DNA from: Clostridia bacterium
Lineage (GTDB): Bacteria > Bacillota > Clostridia > Oscillospirales > CAG-272
Direction: 5' to 3'
NCBI GenBank assembly: GCA_017453205.1
Contig: JAFTKO010000043.1
Location: 67,454 to 131,453 of the forward strand
Length of the DNA: 64,000 nt
Under the pieces are notes generated by a model, which saw only the letters and a list, made by a program, of their open reading frames with translations, had not been told where the DNA came from and ran no database searches. The first letter of the stretch is position 1, and each line of letters starts with the position of its first letter. Positions 7,053 to 15,760 of the stretch are shown here, one piece after another. Both the position numbers and the translations under genes were made by a program.

Positions 7053-9089
7053 TCAGTCTTCTTTCTTTTTGAGGAACATTGCCGCACCTGCAGCCATGAT
7101 GATTGCCGATACGCCGCCCAAAACGGTGGACGCGCATCCGCTTTCCTCGTCTACGGGAGCCGTAGTGGTTGTAGCATTGGTTTCGGGAGCGTTGGTTTCG
7201 GGAGCATTGGTTTCGCTTTCACCCTCGCCCTCGCTTTCGCCCTCGCCTTCGCCTTCTCCTTCACCCTCGCCTTCGCCTTCGCCTTCGCCGGGAGTGGTAG
7301 TGGAGTCATCAAGTCCCTCGGGAGCCTCGGGCATCAGATCGTCGGCAATCATGGCGATCAAATCCTTTTGGATCGGATAGTAGTCGGTCTTTACCCACTC
7401 GTTGGTAAAGTCAAGACCCGTCATGTTGGTAACAGCAGCGTCGCCAACCATGTTCTTATGCTCGATCGCGTTGGGCGTACCCGTAACGTTGAAGTCATCC
7501 GCATAAGTAAAGTACTCGGTAAACGCCTCGATCATGTAACAATCGGTAACGGTCAGCTTGGTCATCTCACCCATATGGATCACTGCCGCGTCGGTGCCTG
7601 CTTCCTCAGCCGCCGCAAAGTAGATCAGTGCAATGCTGTAGCAATCGGTCATGGTAACGGTCTCCATTTTTGCAACGCCGACCAACGTAGCGGCAGCCGC
7701 AACCGACTCATTTGCTTCAATGATGTCACCAACGAACGCGCAGCGCTCCATTGTCAGCGTTTTCCCCTGCACGCTGCCAATGATACCGCCGTCCTCCAGG
7801 ACACCTACCAAATTCTTCACAACTGCCATGCAGTCGCTCAGCGTAATTACCAGATTTGCATTCGTAGCTCTGCCGAGGATACCGCCGACACCGGGATTTT
7901 TTTCATCCTTTCTTGCATTCAGTTCTGCAACATTGACGTATGCGTTTTCAACCTTAATCTCCTTATCGGAGCCGTTGTTATAACCCAGCACACCGCCCAG
8001 TGCGCGGTAGCCCTTGATCAAGTCGCCTACAACCACCACGTTACTAACGGTCATGGTGTTGTGATACCAACCAACAATACCGCCAACGCCCTCACCGGTT
8101 ACGTTGATGCTGCCCGTGTAGGAGCAGTTATCGATTGTGGTAGCGCCTACCGATTGACCGAGGATACCGCCGACAGCGCCGCTGTAGGAGCCGTCTGCAG
8201 TGATAGTACCCTCAACCGTGGTGTCGGTAACGGTTACCGTGCTATTCGGGAATCCGCAAACGCCTGCGGTACGACCGCCCTTGGTCGCAATATCTGCCTT
8301 AACGATACAGCCCTCAACGGTCAGCTCGCCAAAGGTGTTACCCAACAAACCGCCAACCTGTGCTTGATTGCCCTTGTGGAAACCGGTAATTGTACCCTCA
8401 ACGGTACAGTTCTTAACCGAAACCGCCACTCTGCCTGCGCCGCCGATCAAGCCACCGACATTCTGCAAGCCGCTGATGTCGCCCTTTACGGTCACGTTTT
8501 CAAGGTTCACGGCACCGTTTGCATAACCGATCAGACCCGCGGTGCCTGCGCTTACGTAGGAGGTGGTGGTTTTTCCCGCGTCATCAGTGGTTTCAACCGT
8601 TTTGATAGTAGCCGTGATCAAAAGCTGATCAAAGGTCACGTTCTTCACAGTAACAGTACCGGCGGTCGTGGGAAAAATACCGTAGTTATTGGTAAAGCCT
8701 TCGGGAGAAACCGCCTTAAGACCCGTTACGGCCTTGCCGTCACCGTCAAAGATTCCCTTAAAGGTAGAGCCGGTTGCATCCCAGATGTATGCGGTTTCCG
8801 CCGTTACATCCTCATTGATGATCATATCCGCGCCCAGCTTCACGGTCACACCCTCAAAGGTAACCGCTGCAACTGCGGGATCTGCGGTGCTGTCACCCTT
8901 GAGCAGCTTTGCAAAGCCCATAAACTGATCCGCAGTGGTCAGAGTAAAGGTGGTGTCGGTGGTGTTGTACCAAGAGGTATCGGGTGTGCCCGAATACTTG
9001 GACGCTGTCTCATCTGCGCTGACCGCAAGAGGAGCCATCAAGGACAGCACCATAACAAGAGAGAGGATACATACAAGTAATTTTTTCAT
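7053..9089 (-). CDS. Membrane-anchored GLUG-repeat surface protein
   Basis: 678 residues. A signal peptide (MKKLLVCILSLVMVLS, cleavage after VSA) is followed by GLUG repeats (GLIGYANG, GGLIGGAG, GGLLGNTFG, GGILGQS, GGIVGWYHN) over residues about 130-470. A (Gly-Glu)n stretch near residues 600-625, three ETNAP repeats and a Thr run form a flexible stalk. The C-terminal tail has a Gly/Cys motif (SGCAST), a hydrophobic helix and KKKED, which anchors the protein in the membrane without an LPXTG motif. The start has AAAGGAG upstream. It follows the solute-binding lipoprotein gene by 21 nt and probably shares its transcript. It lacks the C-terminal domain shared by the other two GLUG proteins. Confidence 0.88.
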   Translation of the reverse strand: MKKLLVCILSLVMVLSLMAPLAVSADETASKYSGTPDTSWYNTTDTTFTLTTADQFMGFAKLLKGDSTADPAVAAVTFEGVTVKLGADMIINEDVTAETAYIWDATGSTFKGIFDGDGKAVTGLKAVSPEGFTNNYGIFPTTAGTVTVKNVTFDQLLITATIKTVETTDDAGKTTTSYVSAGTAGLIGYANGAVNLENVTVKGDISGLQNVGGLIGGAGRVAVSVKNCTVEGTITGFHKGNQAQVGGLLGNTFGELTVEGCIVKADIATKGGRTAGVCGFPNSTVTVTDTTVEGTITADGSYSGAVGGILGQSVGATTIDNCSYTGSINVTGEGVGGIVGWYHNTMTVSNVVVVGDLIKGYRALGGVLGYNNGSDKEIKVENAYVNVAELNARKDEKNPGVGGILGRATNANLVITLSDCMAVVKNLVGVLEDGGIIGSVQGKTLTMERCAFVGDIIEANESVAAAATLVGVAKMETVTMTDCYSIALIYFAAAEEAGTDAAVIHMGEMTKLTVTDCYMIEAFTEYFTYADDFNVTGTPNAIEHKNMVGDAAVTNMTGLDFTNEWVKTDYYPIQKDLIAMIADDLMPEAPEGLDDSTTTPGEGEGEGEGEGEGEGEGESEGEGESETNAPETNAPETNATTTTAPVDEESGCASTVLGGVSAIIMAAGAAMFLKKKED
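7206..7290 (-). repeat. In-frame hexanucleotide repeat encoding (Glu-Gly)n
   Basis: About a dozen degenerate 6-nt units (plus strand TCGCCC/TCGCCT/TCACCC) encode alternating Gly and Glu. Copy-number change in units of 6 would alter stalk length without shifting the frame. Confidence 0.75.
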
Positions 9090-9110
9090 TTCTTCAATCT
9101 CCTTTAATCG

Positions 9111-10613
9111 TTATGATAATTCTTTAGATTGTTCGTGCCATTTTTTAATGTCATTCAACTTGATCTTGATATTGCTGACATTATTGCCGTAGTAGGAAGC
9201 AAGATTGGAGTTATCCTTGGTCAGCAATTCACGGAAGATGTAAGGGATATCGTCAAGATATTCACCGTACATCTGCGAAAAATCAAAGTGAACATTTTCC
9301 ATGATCAGGTCAACCATTGCCGCCATGTCGGGTTCCTTAGAGTATCTTCCCTTCAGCACGGCTTCATAGTACTCGGGATAGATCTCGCGGCGGCATTCCT
9401 GTGCCATAAACTGCACGATCAGACCAACGCGCTCCAAGCGGTCGTCTCTGAGATAATTGGGAACGCAGTAAACGGCAAATTGGTCATTGATGTTGGTGTA
9501 GTATTCCTTTTGGTCCGTCGTCCACAGTGGATGCGGCAGAATACCGTAATCAAACGAGGTTTCGCGGTACGCGGAATAGGTGGTGGCAAAGGTGGATGCA
9601 ACAAACATCAGTCTGCCGTCGCGGAATTCAATCATCTCATTGGTTCCCTTGTCCGCACTGTAAATCATGATACGGTTGACACCGTTCAGCTCATAGAACG
9701 AAAGCAGCTTGGAAAGCACGCTTGTTGTGTAGTCGCTGACCAGTGAGATCGAAAGTGTTCCATCGTCTGCCTTGTTCACGATTTGATGACCGGTAGAATA
9801 GAGCCAATGATCGTAAGAGTTACCCGTGCCCGACGCAAAGGTGAACATATCCCCTGTGCTGGGCTGACCGTCATTGTTGAGATCCTCCCATGCGTTTTGC
9901 GCGATTGTGTACAAGGCATCAAATGTCCATTCGTGATCGTAGACCATCCCGTACAGCTTCTCTGCGGGATAACCGTACTTTTCTACCAAATCGTAGTTGA
10001 AGAAGGTTGCCATGGTGTACTGCATGCTGCTGAGTCCCAACGAGCCGCTAAGACCGATCAACGTACCGCCCAGGGTCATGGTTTCGTTGATGTTGTGATT
10101 CCAGCAATCGGTTTTTAGATTAATGTAGGGAACGTTGTTCCAGTTCTGGTAAAAGCCCTTGAGCTGTGCCGCCGTGTAAACGCGGTAGCACTGTCCTCCT
10201 ACCAAATCGTAGACCGTTTCGCCCGAAAGCGCAAGATTGTTGATATCCGTAAACACATTCAGATAGTTTTGTTCAATTACGGTAAACTCAATGTTGTATA
10301 CCTCATCGGTGTACATGATCCATTCCGCAATCTTCTCACCCGTGCGTACGTCATTTGAGCTTTCGTCAAACTGATACATCATGTTGGATGCCAGCGCCAA
10401 CGTAAATTGATCGCCGCCGTAGTCCTTAACCGGCAATTCATCCTCAATCAGTTCGGAGTCCTTTTTTTCAGTGGTTTCATCCTCGGTATCGGTATTGACG
10501 GGCGTTTTTTCATTTTGACACCCAACAAATACCGACAAGAGCGAAACCAATGCCAAGAGCAGTGCGAATACACGCAAGATGGATGTGCTTTGTTTCATTG
10601 TCTTTTTGTTCAT
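9111..10613 (-). CDS. Extracellular solute-binding lipoprotein (ABC family 1 type)
   Basis: 500 residues. The signal ends in the lipobox VFVGC (Cys near residue 32), followed by an acidic linker. The body (residues about 65-490) resembles ABC sugar-binding proteins of cluster 1: LVGGQCYRVY near the N-lobe, YDHEWTFDALYTIAQNAW in the hinge region, and a C-terminal RREIYPEYYE..LKGRYS segment. No permease or ATPase gene accompanies it, so it may serve a distant or shared transporter, or act only as a binding protein. Start choice is uncertain: the ATG at 10613 has GGAG almost touching it, while the ATG at 10598 gives a normal spacing and still keeps the signal peptide. Confidence 0.85.
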   Translation of the reverse strand: MNKKTMKQSTSILRVFALLLALVSLLSVFVGCQNEKTPVNTDTEDETTEKKDSELIEDELPVKDYGGDQFTLALASNMMYQFDESSNDVRTGEKIAEWIMYTDEVYNIEFTVIEQNYLNVFTDINNLALSGETVYDLVGGQCYRVYTAAQLKGFYQNWNNVPYINLKTDCWNHNINETMTLGGTLIGLSGSLGLSSMQYTMATFFNYDLVEKYGYPAEKLYGMVYDHEWTFDALYTIAQNAWEDLNNDGQPSTGDMFTFASGTGNSYDHWLYSTGHQIVNKADDGTLSISLVSDYTTSVLSKLLSFYELNGVNRIMIYSADKGTNEMIEFRDGRLMFVASTFATTYSAYRETSFDYGILPHPLWTTDQKEYYTNINDQFAVYCVPNYLRDDRLERVGLIVQFMAQECRREIYPEYYEAVLKGRYSKEPDMAAMVDLIMENVHFDFSQMYGEYLDDIPYIFRELLTKDNSNLASYYGNNVSNIKIKLNDIKKWHEQSKELS

Positions 10614-10789
10614 TCTCCTTTCATTGATGATTACAAATTTTCAGAGCATCGGAAAACCTATGAAATTTCATCACCCTAAAAAAGTCACCCCTTTTCCGTG
10701 ACAGGCATTTTTACCAACTTTTATAAATTATCCGATCAAAACAGTTGCTCTGTTAACAATATTGTATCACGGATAGACGCAACAAACAA

Positions 10790-10954
10790 TTATTTTTTTC
10801 TTCCATCAATAATCAAATACTTATTTTTTTCACCTTTTTTTACATTGGCCTTATCGCTAATGGTAAGATACTCGTCTACTGCAAAAGACTTATCTTGGTT
10901 GATCAGAGTTACCTCATAGGGTGAGGGTTTACCGCTGACAATCATGTAGCGCAT
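10790..10954 (-). CDS. Small basic protein of unknown function (54 residues)
   Basis: ATG at 10954, TAA at 10790-10792, with AAAAGGAG about 9 nt upstream. The sequence begins MRYMIVSGKPSPYEVTLIN and ends with a Lys-rich tail (IIDGRKK). It has no signal peptide or membrane helix. It is the first gene upstream of the solute-binding lipoprotein, which starts 176 nt further on. I do not recognise the family. The good ribosome site and clean ORF argue that it is real. Confidence 0.55.
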   Translation of the reverse strand: MRYMIVSGKPSPYEVTLINQDKSFAVDEYLTISDKANVKKGEKNKYLIIDGRKK

Positions 10955-11153
10955 ATTTGTTTGTCTCCTTTTGGGGATTATTGGATCTCATGTGTATATT
11001 AGATTCTATATTAATTATTTTACGTTTTCGCAAATATTACTGCAACCTGTTTTTTGCAAGATTTCACGCATGACAAAAGCCGTTACCTACGGTTACCGTA
11101 CCATAAAGGACACTGTTTTGAAATCTTGATTTTGAAACGCGTTATGAAACAAA

Positions 11154-11197
11154 CAACCGTCCCAAAACCCATCTTTTCAGACGGTTTGGGACGGTTG
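11154..11197 (-). terminator. Distal terminator-like hairpin
   Basis: The perfect 13-bp arms CAACCGTCCCAAA (11154-11166) and TTTGGGACGGTTG (11185-11197) are followed on the minus strand by TTTGTTT. This is a second hairpin behind the toxin-antitoxin unit. Confidence 0.65.
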
Positions 11198-11237
11198 CGA
11201 AAGGTTTCAAAAACCTTCCTTTTGGGAATAAAACAGA

Positions 11238-11268
11238 ACCGCCATCCGAAGTAGTATCGGGTGGCGGT
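11238..11268 (-). terminator. Terminator of the toxin-antitoxin unit
   Basis: The 12-nt arms ACCGCCATCCGA (11238-11249) and TCGGGTGGCGGT (11257-11268) pair with one G-T wobble. They are followed on the minus strand by a T-rich run (TTCTGTTTTATT). The hairpin begins 10 nt after the toxin stop codon. Confidence 0.75.
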
Positions 11269-11277
11269 AGAACCAAT

Positions 11278-11601
11278 TTATATAAATTTTCTCATAATCT
11301 TCATGTAATCTCTTTTTGCGTTGAAAACCGCCAAAATATATGCGATATTTTCACTTGTTTCATATTTGTAAAAGATCAGATAATCTCCATGCACCAAGAA
11401 ACGATGACCCGTACTTTTCATCATACGATCCCTCGGTATTGCGCCACTCTCAAGGAAATCTTCAAGTATCTTACATTTTTCTTGAAGTTCTGTTACAAAT
11501 CGAACCGCAACGGACTTTTCTTGGGATTGATCTGCAATATAAAATGCAATCTCACGAAGATCATACTTTGCAGTATCGGTAAACTCAACCCGACAACTCA
11601 T
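11278..11601 (-). CDS. RelE/ParE-superfamily toxin
   Basis: 107 residues, the usual size for the family. The N-terminal pattern VEFTDTAKYDLREIAFYIAD and the C-terminal HGDYLIFYKYE...AYILAVFNAKRDY are typical of ParE/RelE-like plasmid-stabilisation toxins. RelE members cleave mRNA on the ribosome and ParE members poison gyrase; the sequence alone does not decide which applies. The start codon overlaps the antitoxin stop by 4 nt (ATGA), giving translational coupling. Confidence 0.9.
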   Translation of the reverse strand: MSCRVEFTDTAKYDLREIAFYIADQSQEKSVAVRFVTELQEKCKILEDFLESGAIPRDRMMKSTGHRFLVHGDYLIFYKYETSENIAYILAVFNAKRDYMKIMRKFI

Positions 11602-11894
11602 AGTTCCAGATTCTCCAAATCACCGAGGAGTTCCGCAAAAGTATCGTCGGCGGATTGCGTTCTTCCCAACTTGACGTCATCCATTGCCTCTGCCAAATGA
11701 GCATAGACTGCAAGCTTGGATTCCAACTCAGAAATATATTTTTGTTGCTCCAAAAAATCCTCATGACTCATCAGTACAGTATCTTCTTTCCCGTTCACCG
11801 TAATCGCTACGGGATTACTCTTGGCCAGCAAGGAAATCTGAGCATAATTTGTGCGAATATCCTTGGAAGGTCTAATAGAAAATGATTGGTTCAT
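11598..11894 (-). CDS. Phd/YefM-family antitoxin
   Basis: 98 residues. The N-terminal Phd/YefM DNA-binding fold (SIRPSKDIRTNYAQIS...PVAITVNGKEDTVLMS.EDF) is followed by a helical toxin-binding tail. The start has AAGGAG about 7 nt upstream. A consensus promoter at 11924-11952 drives the pair, and such antitoxins normally autorepress it. It is the first gene of a two-gene operon with the RelE/ParE-like toxin. Confidence 0.92.
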   Translation of the reverse strand: MNQSFSIRPSKDIRTNYAQISLLAKSNPVAITVNGKEDTVLMSHEDFLEQQKYISELESKLAVYAHLAEAMDDVKLGRTQSADDTFAELLGDLENLEL

Positions 11895-11923
11895 GACAAA
11901 CTCCTTTCATAGTTGGTAGTATT

Positions 11924-11952
11924 ATTATATCACAATTATACAACTTTGTCAA
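11924..11952 (-). promoter_or_regulatory. Promoter of the toxin-antitoxin operon
   Basis: TTGACA (plus 11947-11952) and TATAAT (plus 11924-11929) on the minus strand, with a 17-nt spacer. Confidence 0.85.
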
Positions 11953-12059
11953 TGTCTATTTTTTCTTGTCTCGCGATAATTTTTATGGTATAAAAGACGG
12001 TTTCAAACGCATTGTTTGGATCGAGTTAATCTACAGATTTGTGGTAAAAACAGAAAGAG

Positions 12060-12087
12060 CCCCCGAAAATCCCTTGATTTTCGGGGG
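12060..12087 (-). terminator. Terminator of rplM-rpsI
   Basis: A perfect 12-bp stem (CCCCCGAAAATC, 12060-12071; GATTTTCGGGGG, 12076-12087) with a 4-nt loop. On the minus strand it is followed by CTCTTTCTGTTTTT. A further palindrome, CTTGTTTTGC...GCAAAACAAG, lies at 12109-12131. Confidence 0.85.
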
Positions 12088-12175
12088 TATCATTATGCCT
12101 AATTTTCTCTTGTTTTGCTTTGCAAAACAAGGCTCGCGGCAAGAGATGTTTGCAGTGTATAAAACGCCGCGTATA

Positions 12176-12577
12176 TTATCTCTTGGAGAACTGGGGAGCA
12201 CGACGTGCTGCCTTGAGTCCGTACTTCTTTCTTTCCTTCATACGAGGATCGCGAGTAAGGAAGCCTGCTGCCTTGAGGGCAGGTCTGTACTCTGCATCTG
12301 CTGCAACGAGTGCACGTGCCAAGCCGTGGCGGATAGCGCCTGCTTGACCCGAGATACCGCCGCCGTTTACGGTTGCGATAATGTCAAACTTACCCTCGGT
12401 TCCGGTAACACCGAACGGCTGATTGACGATCAGCTTCAGAGTCTCCAAACCAAAGTACTCGTCGATGTCACGCTTGTTGATGGTAATCGCGCCCGTGCCG
12501 GGAACGATGCGAACGCGTGCTACGGATTTCTTTCTTCTTCCGGTGCCGTAGAAATAGGGCTTAGAACTTGTATACAT
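12176..12577 (-). CDS. rpsI: 30S ribosomal protein S9
   Basis: 133 residues, full length for S9. Conserved features are [15 protein letters not shown] near the start, the [10 protein letters not shown] loop and the C-terminal [12 protein letters not shown] tail, which reaches into the ribosomal P site. It follows rplM by 25 nt, the standard bacterial order, and ends in a strong terminator. AAAGGAAGG lies upstream of the ATG. Confidence 0.98.
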   Translation of the reverse strand: MYTSSKPYFYGTGRRKKSVARVRIVPGTGAITINKRDIDEYFGLETLKLIVNQPFGVTGTEGKFDIIATVNGGGISGQAGAIRHGLARALVAADAEYRPALKAAGFLTRDPRMKERKKYGLKAARRAPQFSKR

Positions 12578-12602
12578 CTGTTGTGTCCTTCCTTTCTCTC
12601 AA

Positions 12603-13031
12603 TTAAATCTCATAAGCCTCGGGCTTTTGAGCCTCGTGCTTGTGAGCGTCACCGGCGTAAACCTTGAGACGGGTGAATGCCTTGTCGCCCAAGGTGTTCT
12701 TGGGGAGCATTCCCTTAATGGCAATCTCCATAGCTCTCTCGGGCTTGGTTGCCATCATGGTCTTTGCTTGAACAGCCTTGAGACCGCCGATATAACCGGA
12801 GTGACGGTAGTAGTATTTGTCTTCCATCTTATTACCGGTCAAGATCGCCTTGTCGGCATTGATCACGATAACAAAGTTACCGCAGTCTACATGAGGGGTA
12901 AATTCGGGCTCGTTCTTACCGCGGAGCAGGTTTGCGGCAACAACAGCGGTTCTGCCCATGGGCTTATCCGCAGCGTCCAGAATGTACCACTTGCGAACTA
13001 CGTTTTCTTTTTTCTGCATAAATGTGGACAT
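12603..13031 (-). CDS. rplM: 50S ribosomal protein L13
   Basis: 142 residues from the ATG at 13031, which has GGAGG 10 nt upstream; longer in-frame starts would add a non-conserved leader. Conserved L13 features are the [15 protein letters not shown] start, the [13 protein letters not shown] segment and the GMLPKNTLG motif. It is the first gene of the L13-S9 operon, driven by the promoter at 13084-13112. Confidence 0.97.
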   Translation of the reverse strand: MSTFMQKKENVVRKWYILDAADKPMGRTAVVAANLLRGKNEPEFTPHVDCGNFVIVINADKAILTGNKMEDKYYYRHSGYIGGLKAVQAKTMMATKPERAMEIAIKGMLPKNTLGDKAFTRLKVYAGDAHKHEAQKPEAYEI

Positions 13032-13083
13032 TGTAGTGTTTCCTCCATACAAAAATATAGCTTTCATTTTTTCATGCTTGCAT

Positions 13084-13112
13084 ATTATACCACAACCCAA
13101 ATGGCTTGTCAA
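13084..13112 (-). promoter_or_regulatory. Promoter of rplM-rpsI
   Basis: Perfect consensus on the minus strand: TTGACA (plus 13107-13112), 17-nt spacer, TATAAT (plus 13084-13089). Confidence 0.9.
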
Positions 13113-13397
13113 GTCTTTTTTGAAAAAAATTTTTCGTTATTTTAATTTAGCACCTCACAATCTCGTGTTTTCGCCCGTTTTTGGCTCTTTTTAAGCCAAA
13201 ATCAAGATTTAAAAATCATTTTTTGCGATAGCGGGTCTTAGACATATTGACGAAAAATTTTGGTTTCCGTTTCTTCCTTTTTCGCCCGAAATCGTGCATT
13301 TATCCACACCTTAAACTTTTATTTTGTATATATACAAAACACGGTTTGTGAGATTGCCGAATTTTCCCGAAATAATGAACAAAGTTTGAAAAAAGGG

Positions 13398-13426
13398 TTG
13401 ACATCCATTTTTCAATATGATATAAT
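13398..13426 (+). promoter_or_regulatory. Promoter of the ABC exporter/DUF1854 operon
   Basis: Perfect consensus: TTGACA (13398-13403), 17-nt spacer, TATAAT (13421-13426). It lies about 48 nt before the ATG at 13474. I see nothing else in the 13113-13397 stretch. Confidence 0.9.
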
Positions 13427-13473
13427 ACGCAAAAATCAATAAGGAGAGCGCCTAATTTGGCTGCGTAACAGAA

Positions 13474-15747
13474 ATGGATACTCCCTTTTTAACCAATCAG
13501 AAGTTGGAAGAAAAGCAGATTCAGACAATTATCGGACTTGCCGATAAGGACGAGCCGATCCTCTTTGCGGTGGTCGGCGAAATTTCAAGTCACGCACATT
13601 ACAGCTCCTGTGTGTTACTGGCAACACGAGCGCACCTGTTCACCTACGATTTTGGAAGCGAGACACGCTCCGAGCCGTTGGCGTTTTCGGACATCGAAGA
13701 GATCTATAATAAAAGAATGTACGGAAACGGTGTGATGCGCGCGCGTCTTACCGACGGCTCCACACGCGAGGTGTTCCGTTTTACGTTCTCGGTCGCCGCG
13801 CTTTGCGACGCGGTCTTGACTTATGTCACCGATATTCGCGACGGAACTCCGTTTGAAGAGGCGCTCGAAGCCATCGATGCCTCCTATACCAAGCTCCTTT
13901 CGGTCTGTCCCAAGTGCGGACGCACGCTCTCTGCGCCCGGTGTTCCCTGTATCGGATGTATGAAAAAAGGGCGCTTGATCCGAAAGCTTGGAAAATATCT
14001 CAAGCCGGAGCTCCCCACGCTCCTTATCGCCCTCCTTATTTCGATCATCACCACCACGCTCGTACTGGTCCCTCCCTTGCTGACACAACAGCTGGTGGAC
14101 AACATTCTGCCCTCCAAAGACCGTGCCATGTTGGGAATGGTCGCGGTCGCTTTGGTCGCGCTCCACGTCGTGCGATTTACCTTGGCGGGCATTCGCGGCT
14201 ATATGCTCCGTGCCACCGGAGATAAAATCGTCTCGGGTATTCGCTGTGAGGTCTACGAAAAGGCTCAGCATCTACCCATGCGGTTTTACGATAAGACCTC
14301 CACGGGTTCGGTCATTAACCGTATCAGCGGAGACACCTCCACGCTCCAGTCCTTTATGCTTCGTATCACACAGGAGGTCGTGGTGCAATTCTTTAAGCTG
14401 ATCGGTATCGTGGTGGTCATGCTTTGCATCAACTGGAAGCTGACGCTTCTCTCACTCTTCCCCGTACCGATCGTCGCCATCGGCTCGCGTATCTTTCGTG
14501 AAAAGATCGCACCTTTCTACCGCCGTATTTGGAGGCGGTCCTCGTCGGTGACATCTACGCTTACCGACACCATCCCCGGTATCCGCGTCATCAAATCCTT
14601 TACCAATGAAAAAAATGCGGTCGACCGCTTTGCCTCCTGCGTGGAGGACTGGCGCGTGACCGATACCAAGGCGGGCAAGATCCTCAACGCTTATCCCTCC
14701 ATCGTCAACTGCTTGATCTGTTGCGGGAGTGTCATCATTTGGTCGTTTGGCGGTAACATGGTCATCGACGCCATTGAGGCGGGGACCGTTGGCTCCATCT
14801 CGGTCGGTCTCTTGGTCTCCTTTATCTCTTATGCTACCATGTTTTACGAGCCCGTCAACTTTTTTGCGAACCTTTCCGACTCCACACAAAGCGCCATGGC
14901 ATCGGCAGAGCGCATTATGGACATTCTCGATGCCGAGCCCGAGCATGACTTTGGCAAAGGCAACACCGACGCAGACATCGGCGGCAGGATCGAGTTCAAA
15001 AACGTCAGTTTTTCGTTTGACCGCTCCAAAAAAGTCTTGAAAAACATCAATCTGACCATTGAGCCCGGCGATATCGTCGGCATAGTCGGAACCACGGGCT
15101 CGGGCAAATCCACGCTCATCAACCTCCTGTTGCGCTACTATGACCACTACGAGGGTGAGATTACAGTGGGCGGTGTGAATATCCGCGATATCGACATGCA
15201 GTATTACCGCTCGCATATCGGCTATGTTCAACAGGAGCCTATGATGTTCCATGACACCATCTACAACAACATCGCCTACGGGGATGACAGCTTCTCGGTA
15301 GACGAGGTCATCCACGCGGCAGACATTGCCAACGCGCACGAATTTATTGCACGCCAGCCCGACGGCTACGACTCGGTGTTGGGTGAGCGCGGTACAGGTC
15401 TTTCGGGCGGTGAGCGCCAACGCGTCTCTATCGCACGTGCCATGCTGCGCAATCCCAAAATGCTGGTATTTGATGAGGCGACCGCATCGGTGGACTCCGA
15501 GACCGAGCACCTAATCCAAGAGGCAATCGAGCATTTGATCAGCGGCAGAACCACCATCATGATCGCTCACCGTCTCTCTACCCTTTCCAAAGCAAACAAG
15601 ATTGTGGTCGTAGACAACGGTCAGATCATCGAATGCGGAACGCCGCAGGAGCTGATGGAAATGAAAGGTAAGTATTACCGTTTGGTGCAGATCCAGTCCA
15701 TGTCCGACAAGGTTGCCGAAGAGCGCCGCGCCGAAAACTTTGATTGA
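13474..15747 (+). CDS. ABC exporter with N-terminal accessory domain and zinc ribbon
   Basis: 757 residues, longer than the usual 580-620 of a half-transporter. Residues 1-140 form an extra domain (PH-like from its beta pattern, an inference). It is followed by a CxxC...CxxC zinc ribbon (Cys145, 148, 159, 162; CPKCGRTLSAPGVPCIGC). Residues about 170-480 are the six-helix type-I exporter domain. The ATPase has Walker A (GTTGSGKST, near 540), signature LSGGERQR and FDEATAS. The ATG is 23 nt from the nearest AAGGAG, so the start is weakly supported, but an in-frame stop at 13453 excludes a longer form. DUF1854 follows 13 nt later. This pair occurs widely, and related pairs are labelled cyanophycin-associated in some proteobacteria; the substrate here is unknown. 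Confidence 0.9.
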   Translation: MDTPFLTNQKLEEKQIQTIIGLADKDEPILFAVVGEISSHAHYSSCVLLATRAHLFTYDFGSETRSEPLAFSDIEEIYNKRMYGNGVMRARLTDGSTREVFRFTFSVAALCDAVLTYVTDIRDGTPFEEALEAIDASYTKLLSVCPKCGRTLSAPGVPCIGCMKKGRLIRKLGKYLKPELPTLLIALLISIITTTLVLVPPLLTQQLVDNILPSKDRAMLGMVAVALVALHVVRFTLAGIRGYMLRATGDKIVSGIRCEVYEKAQHLPMRFYDKTSTGSVINRISGDTSTLQSFMLRITQEVVVQFFKLIGIVVVMLCINWKLTLLSLFPVPIVAIGSRIFREKIAPFYRRIWRRSSSVTSTLTDTIPGIRVIKSFTNEKNAVDRFASCVEDWRVTDTKAGKILNAYPSIVNCLICCGSVIIWSFGGNMVIDAIEAGTVGSISVGLLVSFISYATMFYEPVNFFANLSDSTQSAMASAERIMDILDAEPEHDFGKGNTDADIGGRIEFKNVSFSFDRSKKVLKNINLTIEPGDIVGIVGTTGSGKSTLINLLLRYYDHYEGEITVGGVNIRDIDMQYYRSHIGYVQQEPMMFHDTIYNNIAYGDDSFSVDEVIHAADIANAHEFIARQPDGYDSVLGERGTGLSGGERQRVSIARAMLRNPKMLVFDEATASVDSETEHLIQEAIEHLISGRTTIMIAHRLSTLSKANKIVVVDNGQIIECGTPQELMEMKGKYYRLVQIQSMSDKVAEERRAENFD

Positions 15748-15760
15748 GGAGGGACACACC

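Noticed and set aside
7206..7290. Short tandem repeats as a possible CRISPR array
   Set aside because: Units are 6 nt, contiguous, in frame and encode Gly-Glu; there are no spacers. No CRISPR array was seen anywhere in the window.
7368..9080. A 570-codon plus-strand frame opposite the anchored GLUG gene
   Set aside because: Shadow of the GLUG repeats; no ribosome site or signal peptide.
14452..15510. A 352-codon minus-strand frame opposite the ABC exporter
   Set aside because: Shadow of the exporter; no independent evidence.
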